Assembly: GCF_000243255.1 (NCBI RefSeq)
Contig: NZ_CM001436.1
Span: 186,692-250,691, forward strand
DNA from: Methanoplanus limicola DSM 2279
Lineage (GTDB): Archaea; Halobacteriota; Methanomicrobia; Methanomicrobiales; Methanomicrobiaceae
Reading direction: 5' to 3'
DNA: 64,000 nucleotides
Part shown: positions 56,172 through 63,335 of the stretch, piece after piece
How the letters are laid out: the number at the start of each line of letters is the position of its first letter
Numbering within the stretch: the stretch's first letter is position 1
Translations under genes and position numbers: made by a program
Notes under the pieces: model-generated
The model's input: only the letters and a program-made list of their open reading frames with translations
Told to the model about the DNA's origin: nothing
Database searches by the model: none

Positions 56172-56375
56172 TTAATCACTGCTTTCTTCTATTGCCTTTT
56201 TCATCTCCTCTGCGGCTTTTTCATCGATAGGTTCCAGGTCCTTTAGGATTTCAGAGAGTTTTCTCTTCCTGGGAGTGACTCTGATAATTACATCGGTAAA
56301 ACTTTCACCATTCTTTTTTAATGCATTAAGGCGTTCATATGCCTCATCAGAGATACTGATACTTTTGGATGCCAT
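56172..56375 (-). CDS. vapB: VapB family antitoxin, copy 1
   Basis: 67 residues: MASKSISISDEAYERLNALK is the ribbon-helix-helix-like (DUF217-type) DNA-binding start; KLSEILKDLEPIDEKAAEEM binds the toxin. It differs from copy 2 at two residues. About 90 bp upstream are shared with copy 2, so the promoter and operator were duplicated too. Confidence 0.9.
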   Translation of the reverse strand: MASKSISISDEAYERLNALKKNGESFTDVIIRVTPRKRKLSEILKDLEPIDEKAAEEMKKAIEESSD

Positions 56376-56504
56376 GATTTACAGATTACCTCACATGAAA
56401 TATAATACTGACTCTTCTCCGGGTGCTTTAAATCTTGAGAGAACCCTATTTCTAAACCGCCATTGACATTATCAGTATGTCATATATGAAATAGCGATAT
56501 AATG

Positions 56505-56530
56505 GGCACAGTCTGAAAAATCAGTGATAG
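56505..56530 (+). mobile_element. Solo MITE end
   Basis: GGCACAGTCTGAAAAATCAG followed by TGATAG matches the MITE terminal repeat. No second end is nearby. It lies between vapB copy 1 and the plus-strand hicBA, another module boundary. Confidence 0.7.
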
Positions 56531-56603
56531 CCGGAGATTATTTTAAGGTCCTTGAGAAAACCTATATGCCTATAAAGTAATTATCTGATTAGAGGAATTT
56601 TAT

Positions 56604-56837
56604 ATGTCATACAATTGCCTTCGATATACTGTAATGATGGAAAAGAATGAGGATGGAGGTTATACTGTGACAGTACCATCTCTGCCCGGATGTATCAGTG
56701 AGGGTTCAGATTGGGACGAAGCACTGGCAAATATAGAAGAGGCAATTGCCGGTTATATTGAAGTTGCAAAAAAACTCGGAAAACCAATTCCGGTTGAAGT
56801 AACTGTCCCAATGAATACTGCAAAAGCCGAAATATGA
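56604..56837 (+). CDS. hicB: HicB family antitoxin
   Basis: 77 residues: CLRYTVMMEKNEDGGYTVTV and PSLPGCISEGSDWDEALANI are the complete HicB signature. GAGGAA sits 8-13 bases before the ATG. It overlaps hicA by four bases (ATGA). No HTH is fused. Confidence 0.93.
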   Translation: MSYNCLRYTVMMEKNEDGGYTVTVPSLPGCISEGSDWDEALANIEEAIAGYIEVAKKLGKPIPVEVTVPMNTAKAEI

Positions 56838-57052
56838 AGCTCCCGCGAATTTCCGGGGAAAAGGTAGTTAAAGCCCTCAAAAAGGCTGGTCTTGAGCCTG
56901 TAGATGTCAGAGGGAGTCATCACTATTTTCATAACCAAAAAAACGGTGCAATTGTAACTGTCCACTCTGGTAAAATTCCTCCACCAAAAACTCTTCAGTC
57001 TATTCTGTCTCAGGCCGGTCTGACAACTGAAGAGTTGCGTGAACCCCTTTGA
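56834..57052 (+). CDS. hicA: HicA family toxin
   Basis: 72 residues: MKLPRISGEKVVKALKKAGL, VRGSHHYFHN with the catalytic His, and VTVHSGKIPPPKTLQSIL. All landmarks of the HicA mRNA interferase are intact. Together with the upstream hicB it is a complete pair. Confidence 0.93.
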   Translation: MKLPRISGEKVVKALKKAGLEPVDVRGSHHYFHNQKNGAIVTVHSGKIPPPKTLQSILSQAGLTTEELREPL

Positions 57053-57114
57053 AGAAGTAATTGGAAATTTACATTCGGGATATAAGTCAATATCTTATAA
57101 CACGGAAATATCAG

Positions 57115-57442
57115 TTATTTTAGAGATAGCAGATCTTTTAAAAGAATGTTTATCGCGTCCATATCCTCAGCTGAACATCTTCCGGTCTTTCTGACAAAAC
57201 GGTTTTTAGAGAGGGCAACAATCTGAAATATCAGTGCTGCACTATTGCAGGAAAGTTTTATTTTGTGAACTTTTTTCTATGCCATGACTGTATGGGAATG
57301 AAAATGCTGCCTGAGTTGTTGTGAGTAGGACTACAATGGTTATGCTCCATGTGCAACGGCAAGCACTATGGCAGGTCGTAGCCCGCCCTGTTCGTGCCCC
57401 CGTGAGGTCTACAAACCAGATGTCTCCTCTCATTCTTTGCAT
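57115..57442 (-). pseudogene. MazF/PemK-like toxin, frameshifted
   Basis: From the ATG at 57442 the frame reads MQRMRGDIWFVDLTGARTGR, the MazF opening (RGDIWxVDLxxARGxE), followed by a drifting middle and VLLTTTQAAFSFPY. It stops early near 57245, but another frame continues with IFQIVALSKNRFVRKTGR and AINILLKDLLSLK to a stop at 57115-57117, matching the MazF end. At least two frame changes are needed. It starts 1 bp after the stop of the gene 57444-57953, so the three genes 58330-57115 were an operon. Confidence 0.85.
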
Positions 57443-57443
57443 T

Positions 57444-57953
57444 TTAATGCCTCATTGACTGAATTCCGGCCAGCTGCCATTTATTCAGCTCGGTTTCGAG
57501 TGCTTTCTTCTCATCTTCGGTGGGGATAAAGAGGTACTGCTTTGCTCTGTTGATACCTTTGATAATCAGTTCGTTGGAGTAGAAAGATTTCATTCTCCTG
57601 ACTTTTTTGTATGCCTGTTGCGGTGGGTTGTGCATCTCGAAGGCCAGATGGCTGTAAGTCGCCCCGATCTCAAGCAGGGCGGGGTTTTTATTAAAGAGGC
57701 CGGTAAGTTCAACAATGTAATCCACTTCGTCAGGTGATAGTATGTCCTCTGTTTTGCACAGCAGAAATTCATCAGCATAATGGTAGTAATCCCACGCAAA
57801 GGCTGGTGAGTAGGGTCCTCTGACGTAGAGGTGAAAAGGGTAATTAAATGTGATTCCCTTTAGCTTTAGCAGATAGATGATCTTTTGAGCGATGAGCCGG
57901 TGTTCAAACAGGTTTTTTTCCATCTGAAAATCTGCTTCACGAAAGCCAGGCAA
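57444..57953 (-). CDS. Panacea/SocA-like protein, possible antitoxin of MazF
   Basis: 169 residues: NLFEHRLIAQKIIYLLKLKG, YPFHLYVRGPYSPAFAWDYY, then a helical second half. The pattern (KLxKLLYLxxxxGxxxxxxxFxxxxxGPYSxxLxxDY) recalls the DUF4065/Panacea fold used as a neutralising domain in several TA systems. It is 1 bp before the MazF start and 11 bp after the wHTH gene. I infer that it was the antitoxin of the broken MazF; a specific archaeal family may exist under another name. Confidence 0.8.
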   Translation of the reverse strand: MPGFREADFQMEKNLFEHRLIAQKIIYLLKLKGITFNYPFHLYVRGPYSPAFAWDYYHYADEFLLCKTEDILSPDEVDYIVELTGLFNKNPALLEIGATYSHLAFEMHNPPQQAYKKVRRMKSFYSNELIIKGINRAKQYLFIPTEDEKKALETELNKWQLAGIQSMRH

Positions 57954-57964
57954 TTGCTTTGCTT

Positions 57965-58306
57965 CTATCGCTCACAGGTGTCACCTTCACATTCCAGGAG
58001 TTTGCAGAGCCAGTTGCGGACACGCTGCCATTCAGTCAGTCCTTTTGGGGTTATAGCATAAAGTTCCAGTTCTTCTCCTTCGAAAATCACTTTTTCGCAG
58101 CGGAGATAACCCATTCCTGCAAGTTTTTTCAGGTTTGTATAGGTTGCGCCGTCGCTCAGGTTCAGTCCGGCCTTAAGTTGCCGTGCTGTGGCTCCATCTT
58201 CGCCAAGTTCGGAGAGTGCCCACAGAATTTCCAGGCGTATCTTTGAGATGAGGCTGCTGTTTAAGCCCTCTGATTCTTCCACAACGGATATAAGATTGTC
58301 TGGCAT
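57965..58306 (-). CDS. ArsR/PadR-like winged-helix regulator
   Basis: The frame opens at 58330 (MYLKLKVN), but MPDNLISVVEESEGL at 58306 is a natural start. KIRLEILWALSELGEDGATA, ARQLKAGLNLSDGATYTNLK (recognition helix) and a GYLRCEKVIFEG wing make a 110-residue winged helix. It ends CKLLECEGDTCER; the cysteines could bind metal. As first gene of the operon with the Panacea-like gene and the MazF remnant it probably acts as the autoregulator. Confidence 0.85.
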   Translation of the reverse strand: MPDNLISVVEESEGLNSSLISKIRLEILWALSELGEDGATARQLKAGLNLSDGATYTNLKKLAGMGYLRCEKVIFEGEELELYAITPKGLTEWQRVRNWLCKLLECEGDTCER

Positions 58307-58396
58307 GTTGACTTTCAACTTTAAGTACATGTTGGAGTATGAGACAATAAAGAATTTGCTGGTGATTATGTCTAAAGATAATATCTCATAGAGCTA

Positions 58397-58630
58397 AATG
58401 CAGTACTTACTAATGACTCCTGTTCTCCACGCGGTAGCATCCCCCATGGCAACCATCCGATGAAAAAAATGCTTCTATTGGTACCAGTGTAACAGTTCTG
58501 CCCGGAATTGTGATTGGCGAAGGTTGTAACAAATGATGCTCCAGTGGGAATGCTCATTGTCGGTGCACTGGCACAGATCTTAAGGAGTCGCCTGAAGAGG
58601 GTGTGGAAGAATGATTCCGGTTTTCAAAAC
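58397..58630 (+). pseudogene. Acetyltransferase 3' end/aminotransferase start fragment (remnant 5)
   Basis: The longest well-ordered remnant of the island: AATGCAGTACTTACTAATGA and CCACGCGGTAGCATC match 44195-44235 of the intact gene, then TTGTGATTGGCGAAGGTTG, GTCGGTGCACTGGCAC and ATGATTCCGGTTTTCAAAAC. Several indels and small deletions break the frame. Confidence 0.88.
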
Positions 58631-58689
58631 AGTCTGAAAAATAGTGATGGGGAATTCTCCAGGCATCACTGAAAAATCGGATTGTGTCC
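58629..58689. mobile_element. Shortened MITE-like element, 61 bp
   Basis: Left part ACAGTCTGAAAAATAGTGAT, right part CATCACTGAAAAATCGGATT and a TGTGTCC end. Most of the usual interior is missing, giving two ends around a short spacer. It starts where remnant 5 ends. Confidence 0.65.
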
Positions 58690-58697
58690 AAAGTTGT

Positions 58698-59093
58698 TTA
58701 GTGATTGATTATTTTCAGGTTGGGCACTCTGGAAAAATCTTTTGTGTTATTTGTTACAACCGCTGCGTCATTGTATAGTGCAATGCTTGCAATCAGTTCG
58801 TCAAACTGTCCAATTGGTCTCCCATTACTCTTAAGATATGCAGATAATTTTCCAAATATGATGAATATTTCATCCGTAAAGTCGAGGTAATCAAACTTTT
58901 CCAGGAATTTATCAATTTTATCAAGTTCATTTATTGTCTGTCTTGATCTGAATGCTCCTTTATGGAGTTCGAGGATATTTACAAATGTTGTTGTGATTAA
59001 TTCATCTTTATCCTCTATCTCCTCTAAAAATCTGATGGCTCCCTTTTTTTCTGATAACAGGTCTATAAGGAAAGTAGTGTCAAGAATTATCAT
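58698..59093 (-). CDS. vapC: VapC family PIN-domain toxin, copy 2
   Basis: 131 residues starting MIILDTTFLIDLLSEKKG. Catalytic acids as in copy 1 (Asp 5, Glu 42, Asp 98). Here the first strand is regular, so this is the more likely active copy. It differs from copy 1 at positions 4, 6, 25 and 32 only, so the duplication is recent. It follows vapB without a gap. Confidence 0.93.
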   Translation of the reverse strand: MIILDTTFLIDLLSEKKGAIRFLEEIEDKDELITTTFVNILELHKGAFRSRQTINELDKIDKFLEKFDYLDFTDEIFIIFGKLSAYLKSNGRPIGQFDELIASIALYNDAAVVTNNTKDFSRVPNLKIINH

Positions 59094-59297
59094 TTAATCA
59101 CTGCTTTCTTCTATTGCCTTTTTCATCTCCTCTGCGGCTTTTTCATCGATAGGTTCCAGGTCTTTTAGGATCTCAGAGAGTTTTCTCTTCTTGGGAGTGA
59201 CTCTGATTATTACATCGGTGAAGCTTTCACCATTCTGTTTTAATGCATTAAGGCGTTCATATGCCTCATCAGAGATACTGATACTTTTGGATGCCAT
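59094..59297 (-). CDS. vapB: VapB family antitoxin, copy 2
   Basis: 67 residues, two substitutions from copy 1 (Lys to Gln near residue 21, Arg to Lys near residue 36). Each antitoxin should cross-neutralise both toxins, which would allow decay of one pair (inference). The upstream ~90 bp match copy 1 up to about 59390. Confidence 0.92.
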   Translation of the reverse strand: MASKSISISDEAYERLNALKQNGESFTDVIIRVTPKKRKLSEILKDLEPIDEKAAEEMKKAIEESSD

Positions 59298-59408
59298 GAT
59301 TTATAGATTACCTCACATGAAATATAATACTGACTCTTCTCCGGGTGCTTTAAATCTTGAGAAGAATCCTGTTTCTAAACCGCCAATATGTCACAGCAGA
59401 ATTACAGA

Positions 59409-60014
59409 TTATACGCCCTGTCCGTGTTTGTCCGCGTTTGTCCGCAAAGAGTCATGAAGAGAATACTCAACCTGTTTTCCTATTTTAATAGCTGTTACAA
59501 TACCTAACCGGACAAGTTCAGACAGATCACGGCGTGCTGTCCGGCTGGTGCATTCATACAGATCACTGTAATCTTTAGAATTTATTGCAGCGTGATCCAT
59601 TAAGTACTGTATTGATTTGTTTTGCCTTTCATTTAAAAATTCAGGGTTTTTTAGCAGATTGAGCGCAGGAGATTTATCAAATGTGACTACAAAATCGTCA
59701 CCGGCCTCCTTAAATTCCGGTTCTGGTGAACCTTCCGTTCCGCAGGCATTCAGCATATTTAAAGTACCTGAACCCCACTGTTCAATGTACCCTGAAAGGA
59801 ACAGCAGCCATGCAATTTTTTTGTTACGGGGGTGTGAAGCATGCTCCATTTTAAGGATGGCGATTGTTATCCCGTCCGGGAGAAGGCCGGGATTTTCAGA
59901 TCTGAAGTCTTGAGTCAAATATTCTGACCTGAACATTTCCGGACACCCTATAATCACGATGGCAGATGGCATTGATAACAGCCTCACGCAGTGCTATAAG
60001 GGGGTATTTCCATC
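59409..60014 (-). pseudogene. AlbA_2 regulator, 5'-truncated and frameshifted
   Basis: Aligns with the last ~200 residues of the intact gene at 51649-53019. The AlbA_2 domain and part of the ATPase module are gone; the match ends at about 60014, a few bases from the ATPase gene stop. A one-base change near 59895 shifts the frame (NPGLLPDG is in a different frame from the preceding ALREAVINAI region). The wHTH end differs more (NSKDYSDLYECTSRTARRDL). Confidence 0.85.
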
Positions 60015-60021
60015 TCTTCAA

Positions 60022-61197
60022 TTACAGATATCCGGTCAGCTCACCAATATCATCGTAGGATATTACTCGCCCGGCTTTTCTGTTCTGGGAGTTATCGCCG
60101 CCATAAACAACAAAAGACCTTTCCGGAGTGTTTCCTGATAGATTATTCCAGTATGAAATATTTTTAAAGTAATCTTTACTTATTGTCCTGCCGGCCTTTA
60201 TCTCAACGGGAACAGGATTGTTTTGTCCTGTATCTATTATGCAGTCTATCTCATGACCTGATTTATCCCTCCAGTAGTAAAGATTGTTCTCCCTTGATCT
60301 GTTGAACCTGAACTTTAACAGTTCACCTGCTATCATCGACTCAAAGAGTCCTCCTTTTAGCGGATGGTAATTTAACTGTTCGGGATTTTGTATTCCGGCG
60401 AGGTTAGATGCCAGACCGGGATCTGTAAAGTAGAGTTTCGGCATTTTTGTAAGCCTTTTGTTGAAATTTTTGTGGTGAGTCCTTGTTAAAAATACTGTAA
60501 ACGATGCCTGAAGCAGAGAGACCCATTCCTTTGCTGTTTTGTCTGAGATACCACAGTCATTTGCAAGTGAGGAGAAGTTTACAACCTGACCGTTTCTGTT
60601 TGCACACATCTTCAGAAAGTCCTGAAACAAAAAAAGGTCCTTAATCTGCTTTAACTGCCTGAGGTCCCTTTCAATATATGTCTGAATATATGATGAGTAG
60701 TAATCTGCCGCATTAATATCATTAGCATAAATTCGCGGGTAAAATCCTGTGAACAGATAATCCTCATATGACTTTTTCGCCAGGCCGGCATTTTTTATCT
60801 CCGAAATTGACAGTGGAAGAAGTTTTAGAATTCCCACCCTTCCTGCAAGGGACTGTGATATCTTCTCTGACAGCATGAAGTTCTGTGAGCCGGTAAGAAT
60901 GAATCTGCCCGGTTCTTTTGAGCTGTCAAGAATTCCCTGCAGGTAGGAGAATAATTCAGGGACATGCTGAATTTCATCTATTACTGCTCCTGTATCTGTA
61001 TACTGCGCGAGAAAACTTCTGGGGTCTTCCTTTGCATATGCTCTAATGTCTAAATCTTCAAGTAATACATAGGGTTTTTCCGGAAAAACTGACCTGACAA
61101 GAGTTGTCTTTCCGGATTGTCTTGGTCCTGTGACGCTTACTGCCGGAAATCCGGCTGCAAGTTCCTTTAGCTTCTCTTCGGCTTCCCTTTTGATCAT
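60022..61197 (-). CDS. AAA ATPase with DUF4143 C-terminal domain
   Basis: 391 residues. Walker A is TGPRQSGKTTLVRSVFP (about residues 22-38), Walker B GAVIDEIQH, sensor ILTGSQNF; the C-terminal DUF4143 region has KGGLFESMIAGELLKFRFNR and YYWRDKSGHEIDCIID, the latter a PD-(D/E)xK nuclease-like motif (GxExD...ExK with PVEIKAG). These ATPases are widespread in archaea and bacteria, of unknown function; some accompany mobile or defence islands. The decayed copy at 51179-51539 shows it has moved or been duplicated together with AlbA_2. Confidence 0.92.
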   Translation of the reverse strand: MIKREAEEKLKELAAGFPAVSVTGPRQSGKTTLVRSVFPEKPYVLLEDLDIRAYAKEDPRSFLAQYTDTGAVIDEIQHVPELFSYLQGILDSSKEPGRFILTGSQNFMLSEKISQSLAGRVGILKLLPLSISEIKNAGLAKKSYEDYLFTGFYPRIYANDINAADYYSSYIQTYIERDLRQLKQIKDLFLFQDFLKMCANRNGQVVNFSSLANDCGISDKTAKEWVSLLQASFTVFLTRTHHKNFNKRLTKMPKLYFTDPGLASNLAGIQNPEQLNYHPLKGGLFESMIAGELLKFRFNRSRENNLYYWRDKSGHEIDCIIDTGQNNPVPVEIKAGRTISKDYFKNISYWNNLSGNTPERSFVVYGGDNSQNRKAGRVISYDDIGELTGYL

Positions 61198-61218
61198 AAT
61201 TATCCTCCTTTATCGGAC

Positions 61219-61246
61219 AAATCCGGAATTTTAATCCGGATTTGTC
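61219..61246. promoter_or_regulatory. Palindrome upstream of DUF4143 ATPase gene
   Basis: CAAATCCGGAATT and AATCCGGATTTG form an inverted repeat about 20-50 bases before the ATG. The decayed copy at 51560-51595 retains a similar arrangement (CAAATTCGG and CCGGATTTG), which suggests functional selection or simple inheritance. Confidence 0.55.
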
Positions 61247-61362
61247 CCAACAATTGTTATTTTTGCACCCGGACACATAAATAATTTATCACCCGGATAT
61301 TCATGGATGATTAGGAAGATAGAACAACAGGAAAATATGGTGAAAATATAATCTTTTGATTA

Positions 61363-61425
61363 ACGTGCCGGCAGGATGGCCCGGGGTTTCAGGTGCACCG
61401 GCACCGGACCAGGAAGTTACTTGCG
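61363..61425 (+). pseudogene. Acetyltransferase 3' end fragment (remnant 6)
   Basis: AACGTGCCGGCAGGATGGCC, GGGTTTCAGGTGCACCGGC and CAGGAAGTTAC correspond to ATGTGCCGGACGGGGTTTTG, GCAGTCGGTGCTCCGGC and AAGGAGTTAC of the intact gene. Only about 60 bp are left. Confidence 0.7.
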
Positions 61426-61492
61426 GGTCATATAACAGATTTTAATGATTGGTAAATGCAGTAATTTATTTTAATGATAATGACAAAAATAC

Positions 61493-61612
61493 GGCACTGC
61501 CTGAAAATCCAGTGATGACTGATCATTTATACTGACCAGTTCCTTTTCCGGCTGATTTGAGTAGGCAGAATCAGTTTCCTACTTATACATCACTGAAAAA
61601 TCCGACTGTGAC
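61493..61612. mobile_element. MITE-like element, copy close to 17015-17134
   Basis: 120 bp, begins GGCACTGCCTGAAAATCCAG and aligns with the 17015-17134 element along its length with about ten differences, including the interior GATCATTTATACTGACCAG. The flanks (AAAAATAC and AAGGCATG) do not match. Confidence 0.9.
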
Positions 61613-61680
61613 AAGGCATGAAAAATATATTATTTATGTAAGACATTAGTTATTACATAGGCATTTTAGGATCTGGAAAA

Positions 61681-61902
61681 ATGATTCAGTTTAAAATTCT
61701 TCTCGAAAAAGATGAAGACGGCTGGTTTACTGCAACTGTCCCTTCCCTTCCCGGATGTATATCGCAGGGCCGGACAGAAGAAGAGGCAAAAGAGAATATA
61801 ACAGAAGCCATAGAACTTCATCTTAAATCCCTTGCAGAAGAAGGAATCCCTTTAAGACCGGAGAATGGTATGACTGAAGCTTTTGTTGCAGTAAATGTAT
61901 GA
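61681..61902 (+). CDS. hicB: HicB family antitoxin
   Basis: 73 residues: KILLEKDEDGWFTATVPSLP and GCISQGRTEEEAKENITEAI are the HicB signature. The stop overlaps the hicA start by four bases. Not closely related to the other two HicB proteins, so it was acquired on its own. Confidence 0.93.
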   Translation: MIQFKILLEKDEDGWFTATVPSLPGCISQGRTEEEAKENITEAIELHLKSLAEEGIPLRPENGMTEAFVAVNV

Positions 61903-62120
61903 GTTCTAAAGTTCCGGTATTGTCAGGGAATCAGGTTATAAAGGCTTTTTCTAAAGTGGGATATTATATTCATGACCGGAAAGAAAGTCATATTCATCTT
62001 CGGCATCCGGAAAAAAGACCTCTGACAATTCCAAATCACAATGAAATATCACGTGGTACGCTTAGAGCAATCATAAGAGAAGCTGGTTTAACTCCTGATG
62101 AATTCATGAATTTGCTCTGA
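61899..62120 (+). CDS. hicA: HicA family toxin
   Basis: 73 residues: VPVLSGNQVIKAFSKVGYYI, then RKESHIHLRHPEKRPLTIP and LRAIIREAGLTPDEF. The usual Gly before Ser-His is Glu here (KESH), a variant seen in some HicA proteins; the catalytic His is retained. Confidence 0.9.
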   Translation: MSSKVPVLSGNQVIKAFSKVGYYIHDRKESHIHLRHPEKRPLTIPNHNEISRGTLRAIIREAGLTPDEFMNLL

Positions 62121-62134
62121 ATAAAACTGCAGAA

Positions 62135-62374
62135 AAACCGGATAAATTATGTGGGCTTAGAACGAAAAGAACTGATGTTAAGTGTGGGGGAAATTTAGTT
62201 TAAATCTTCATAATACTCTTCTTTTTAAGGCCGATCTCAATTTCTCATTTTACAGGTTCAGATTCTTTTTTTCCCTGAATAATCTCTGCATAGGGTGCTT
62301 TAACTGAAAGAAGAGCTGCCTTACCACAATGAGTCATAATTGTACTTGTATGACACAATATTATTTAATTATTG
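62135..62374. repeat. Duplicated segment, copy 2 (other copy 42876-43108)
   Basis: See copy 1. Here the acetyltransferase remnant follows within a few bases (62381), whereas in copy 1 about 300 bp intervene. Confidence 0.85.
62200..62337 (-). pseudogene. ASCH/PUA-like fragment interrupted by a stop
   Basis: KAALLSVKAPYAEIIQGKKE as in copy 1, but then EPVK is followed by an in-frame TGA, where copy 1 reads AGA or AAA, and then EIEIGLKKKSIMKI. It also lacks the upstream ATG of copy 1. Confidence 0.75.
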
Positions 62375-62380
62375 TAAATA

Positions 62381-62705
62381 GTCATCTACAGTGATGTTAC
62401 AATCGGTGACAATTTTTCATCGGGACATTTTAGTGATGATTCGGGAGAAGACAACAATCGATGACAATGTATCAGTCGGCAGTTCAGTAATGGCAGTTCT
62501 GTAATAATTGATAGGCAACTGCACAATCGGGAATAATGTCTCACTGCAAAGCCTTTTGTACATCCCGACTGATGTAATAATTGAGGATAATGTCTTCATC
62601 GGTCCAAATGCTGTACTTACTAATGACCCGTACCCTCCACGCGGAAGGCTCAAAGGTCCGGTGATAAAGAAAGGCACTTCTATTGGTGCCAATGCAACAA
62701 CTCCC
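62381..62705 (+). pseudogene. Acetyltransferase fragment (remnant 7)
   Basis: Begins GTCATCTACAGTGATGTTAC (43982 onward in the intact gene) and covers the hexapeptide core, [19 protein letters not shown] and IGANAT, with a local tandem duplication (CAGTTCAGTAATGG then CAGTTCTGTAAT) and frameshifts. It ends at a point corresponding to 44286, so the 3' end and the aminotransferase start are missing here. Confidence 0.88.
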
Positions 62706-62870
62706 TGTTAAAATCAGGTATAAAATCCGGATATAATATTGGCGGATTATTATTCCGGCAGACTTGGGGAAAATTAAACCGGCAGTGACATCAGGTCGTG
62801 GATGTGAGGTTCAAAACAGATGATTATTAATAATTTATACCCTACATACCTATAGCAGTGGGGAAATTAT

Positions 62871-63332
62871 ATGGCTGAAAGTACGCTGAAACCTATTAGA
62901 TATAACAGGAGAAAAATCATGGTCCCGCCATCTCCTATAATCCTTTCTTATCTTGCAGAGCATAAAAAAGCAACCAGGAATGACATCACAAAGGTTGTCT
63001 ATAAAGTGTCGTCAGAACTGGATGGTACCAATGTAAGGATAAACGCAGTATTCAGAGGACATATGGAAAATCCTGATTTAGGTATTGAAAGCGAAACTGT
63101 TGACTCTGAACTGTGGTACTGGATATCAAACAGATTCATTGGTGAATGTGATTACCCAAAAAAAGATGATGTCTGTCTTGAGATCAGCAAACCTGATTAT
63201 TTTGAGGAGTATAAACTTGAAAATATCCGCAAAAATATGAAGGCAATAAAATGGGGCACAGAAGATAACCGTCTTGATTTCCTGAGAATTCTTTCAAAAA
63301 TCATAAAAGAAATACCTTCAAGCGTTCATTAA
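62871..63332 (+). CDS. Conserved hypothetical protein, probable wHTH
   Basis: 153 residues: the first part (PIILSYLAEHKKATRNDITK) looks like a winged-helix DNA-binding start, followed by a charged alpha/beta part with SETVDSELWYWISNRFIGE. GGGG lies 8-11 bases before the ATG. It ends 3 bp before the HD-domain gene and is surely co-transcribed with it. No family recognised. Confidence 0.75.
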   Translation: MAESTLKPIRYNRRKIMVPPSPIILSYLAEHKKATRNDITKVVYKVSSELDGTNVRINAVFRGHMENPDLGIESETVDSELWYWISNRFIGECDYPKKDDVCLEISKPDYFEEYKLENIRKNMKAIKWGTEDNRLDFLRILSKIIKEIPSSVH

Positions 63333-63335
63333 GGC

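Larger units (their letters stand above)
58331..58697. other. Spacer of 367 bp with gene fragment and short MITE
   Basis: Between the wHTH gene and vapC copy 2. It contains remnant 5 (58397-58630) and a short MITE relative (58629-58689), nothing intact. Confidence 0.6.
61198..61680. other. Spacer of 483 bp with gene fragment and MITE
   Basis: Contains an imperfect inverted repeat before the ATPase gene (CAAATCCGGAATT and AATCCGGATTTG at about 61219-61246, a possible operator), remnant 6 (61363-61425) and a MITE (61493-61612). Confidence 0.6.

Noticed and set aside
62417-62692. 91-codon minus-strand frame and the similar 43988-44278 frame
   Set aside because: Both are the antisense of the hexapeptide acetyltransferase sequence and its remnant; the resemblance to each other comes from the duplicated gene.
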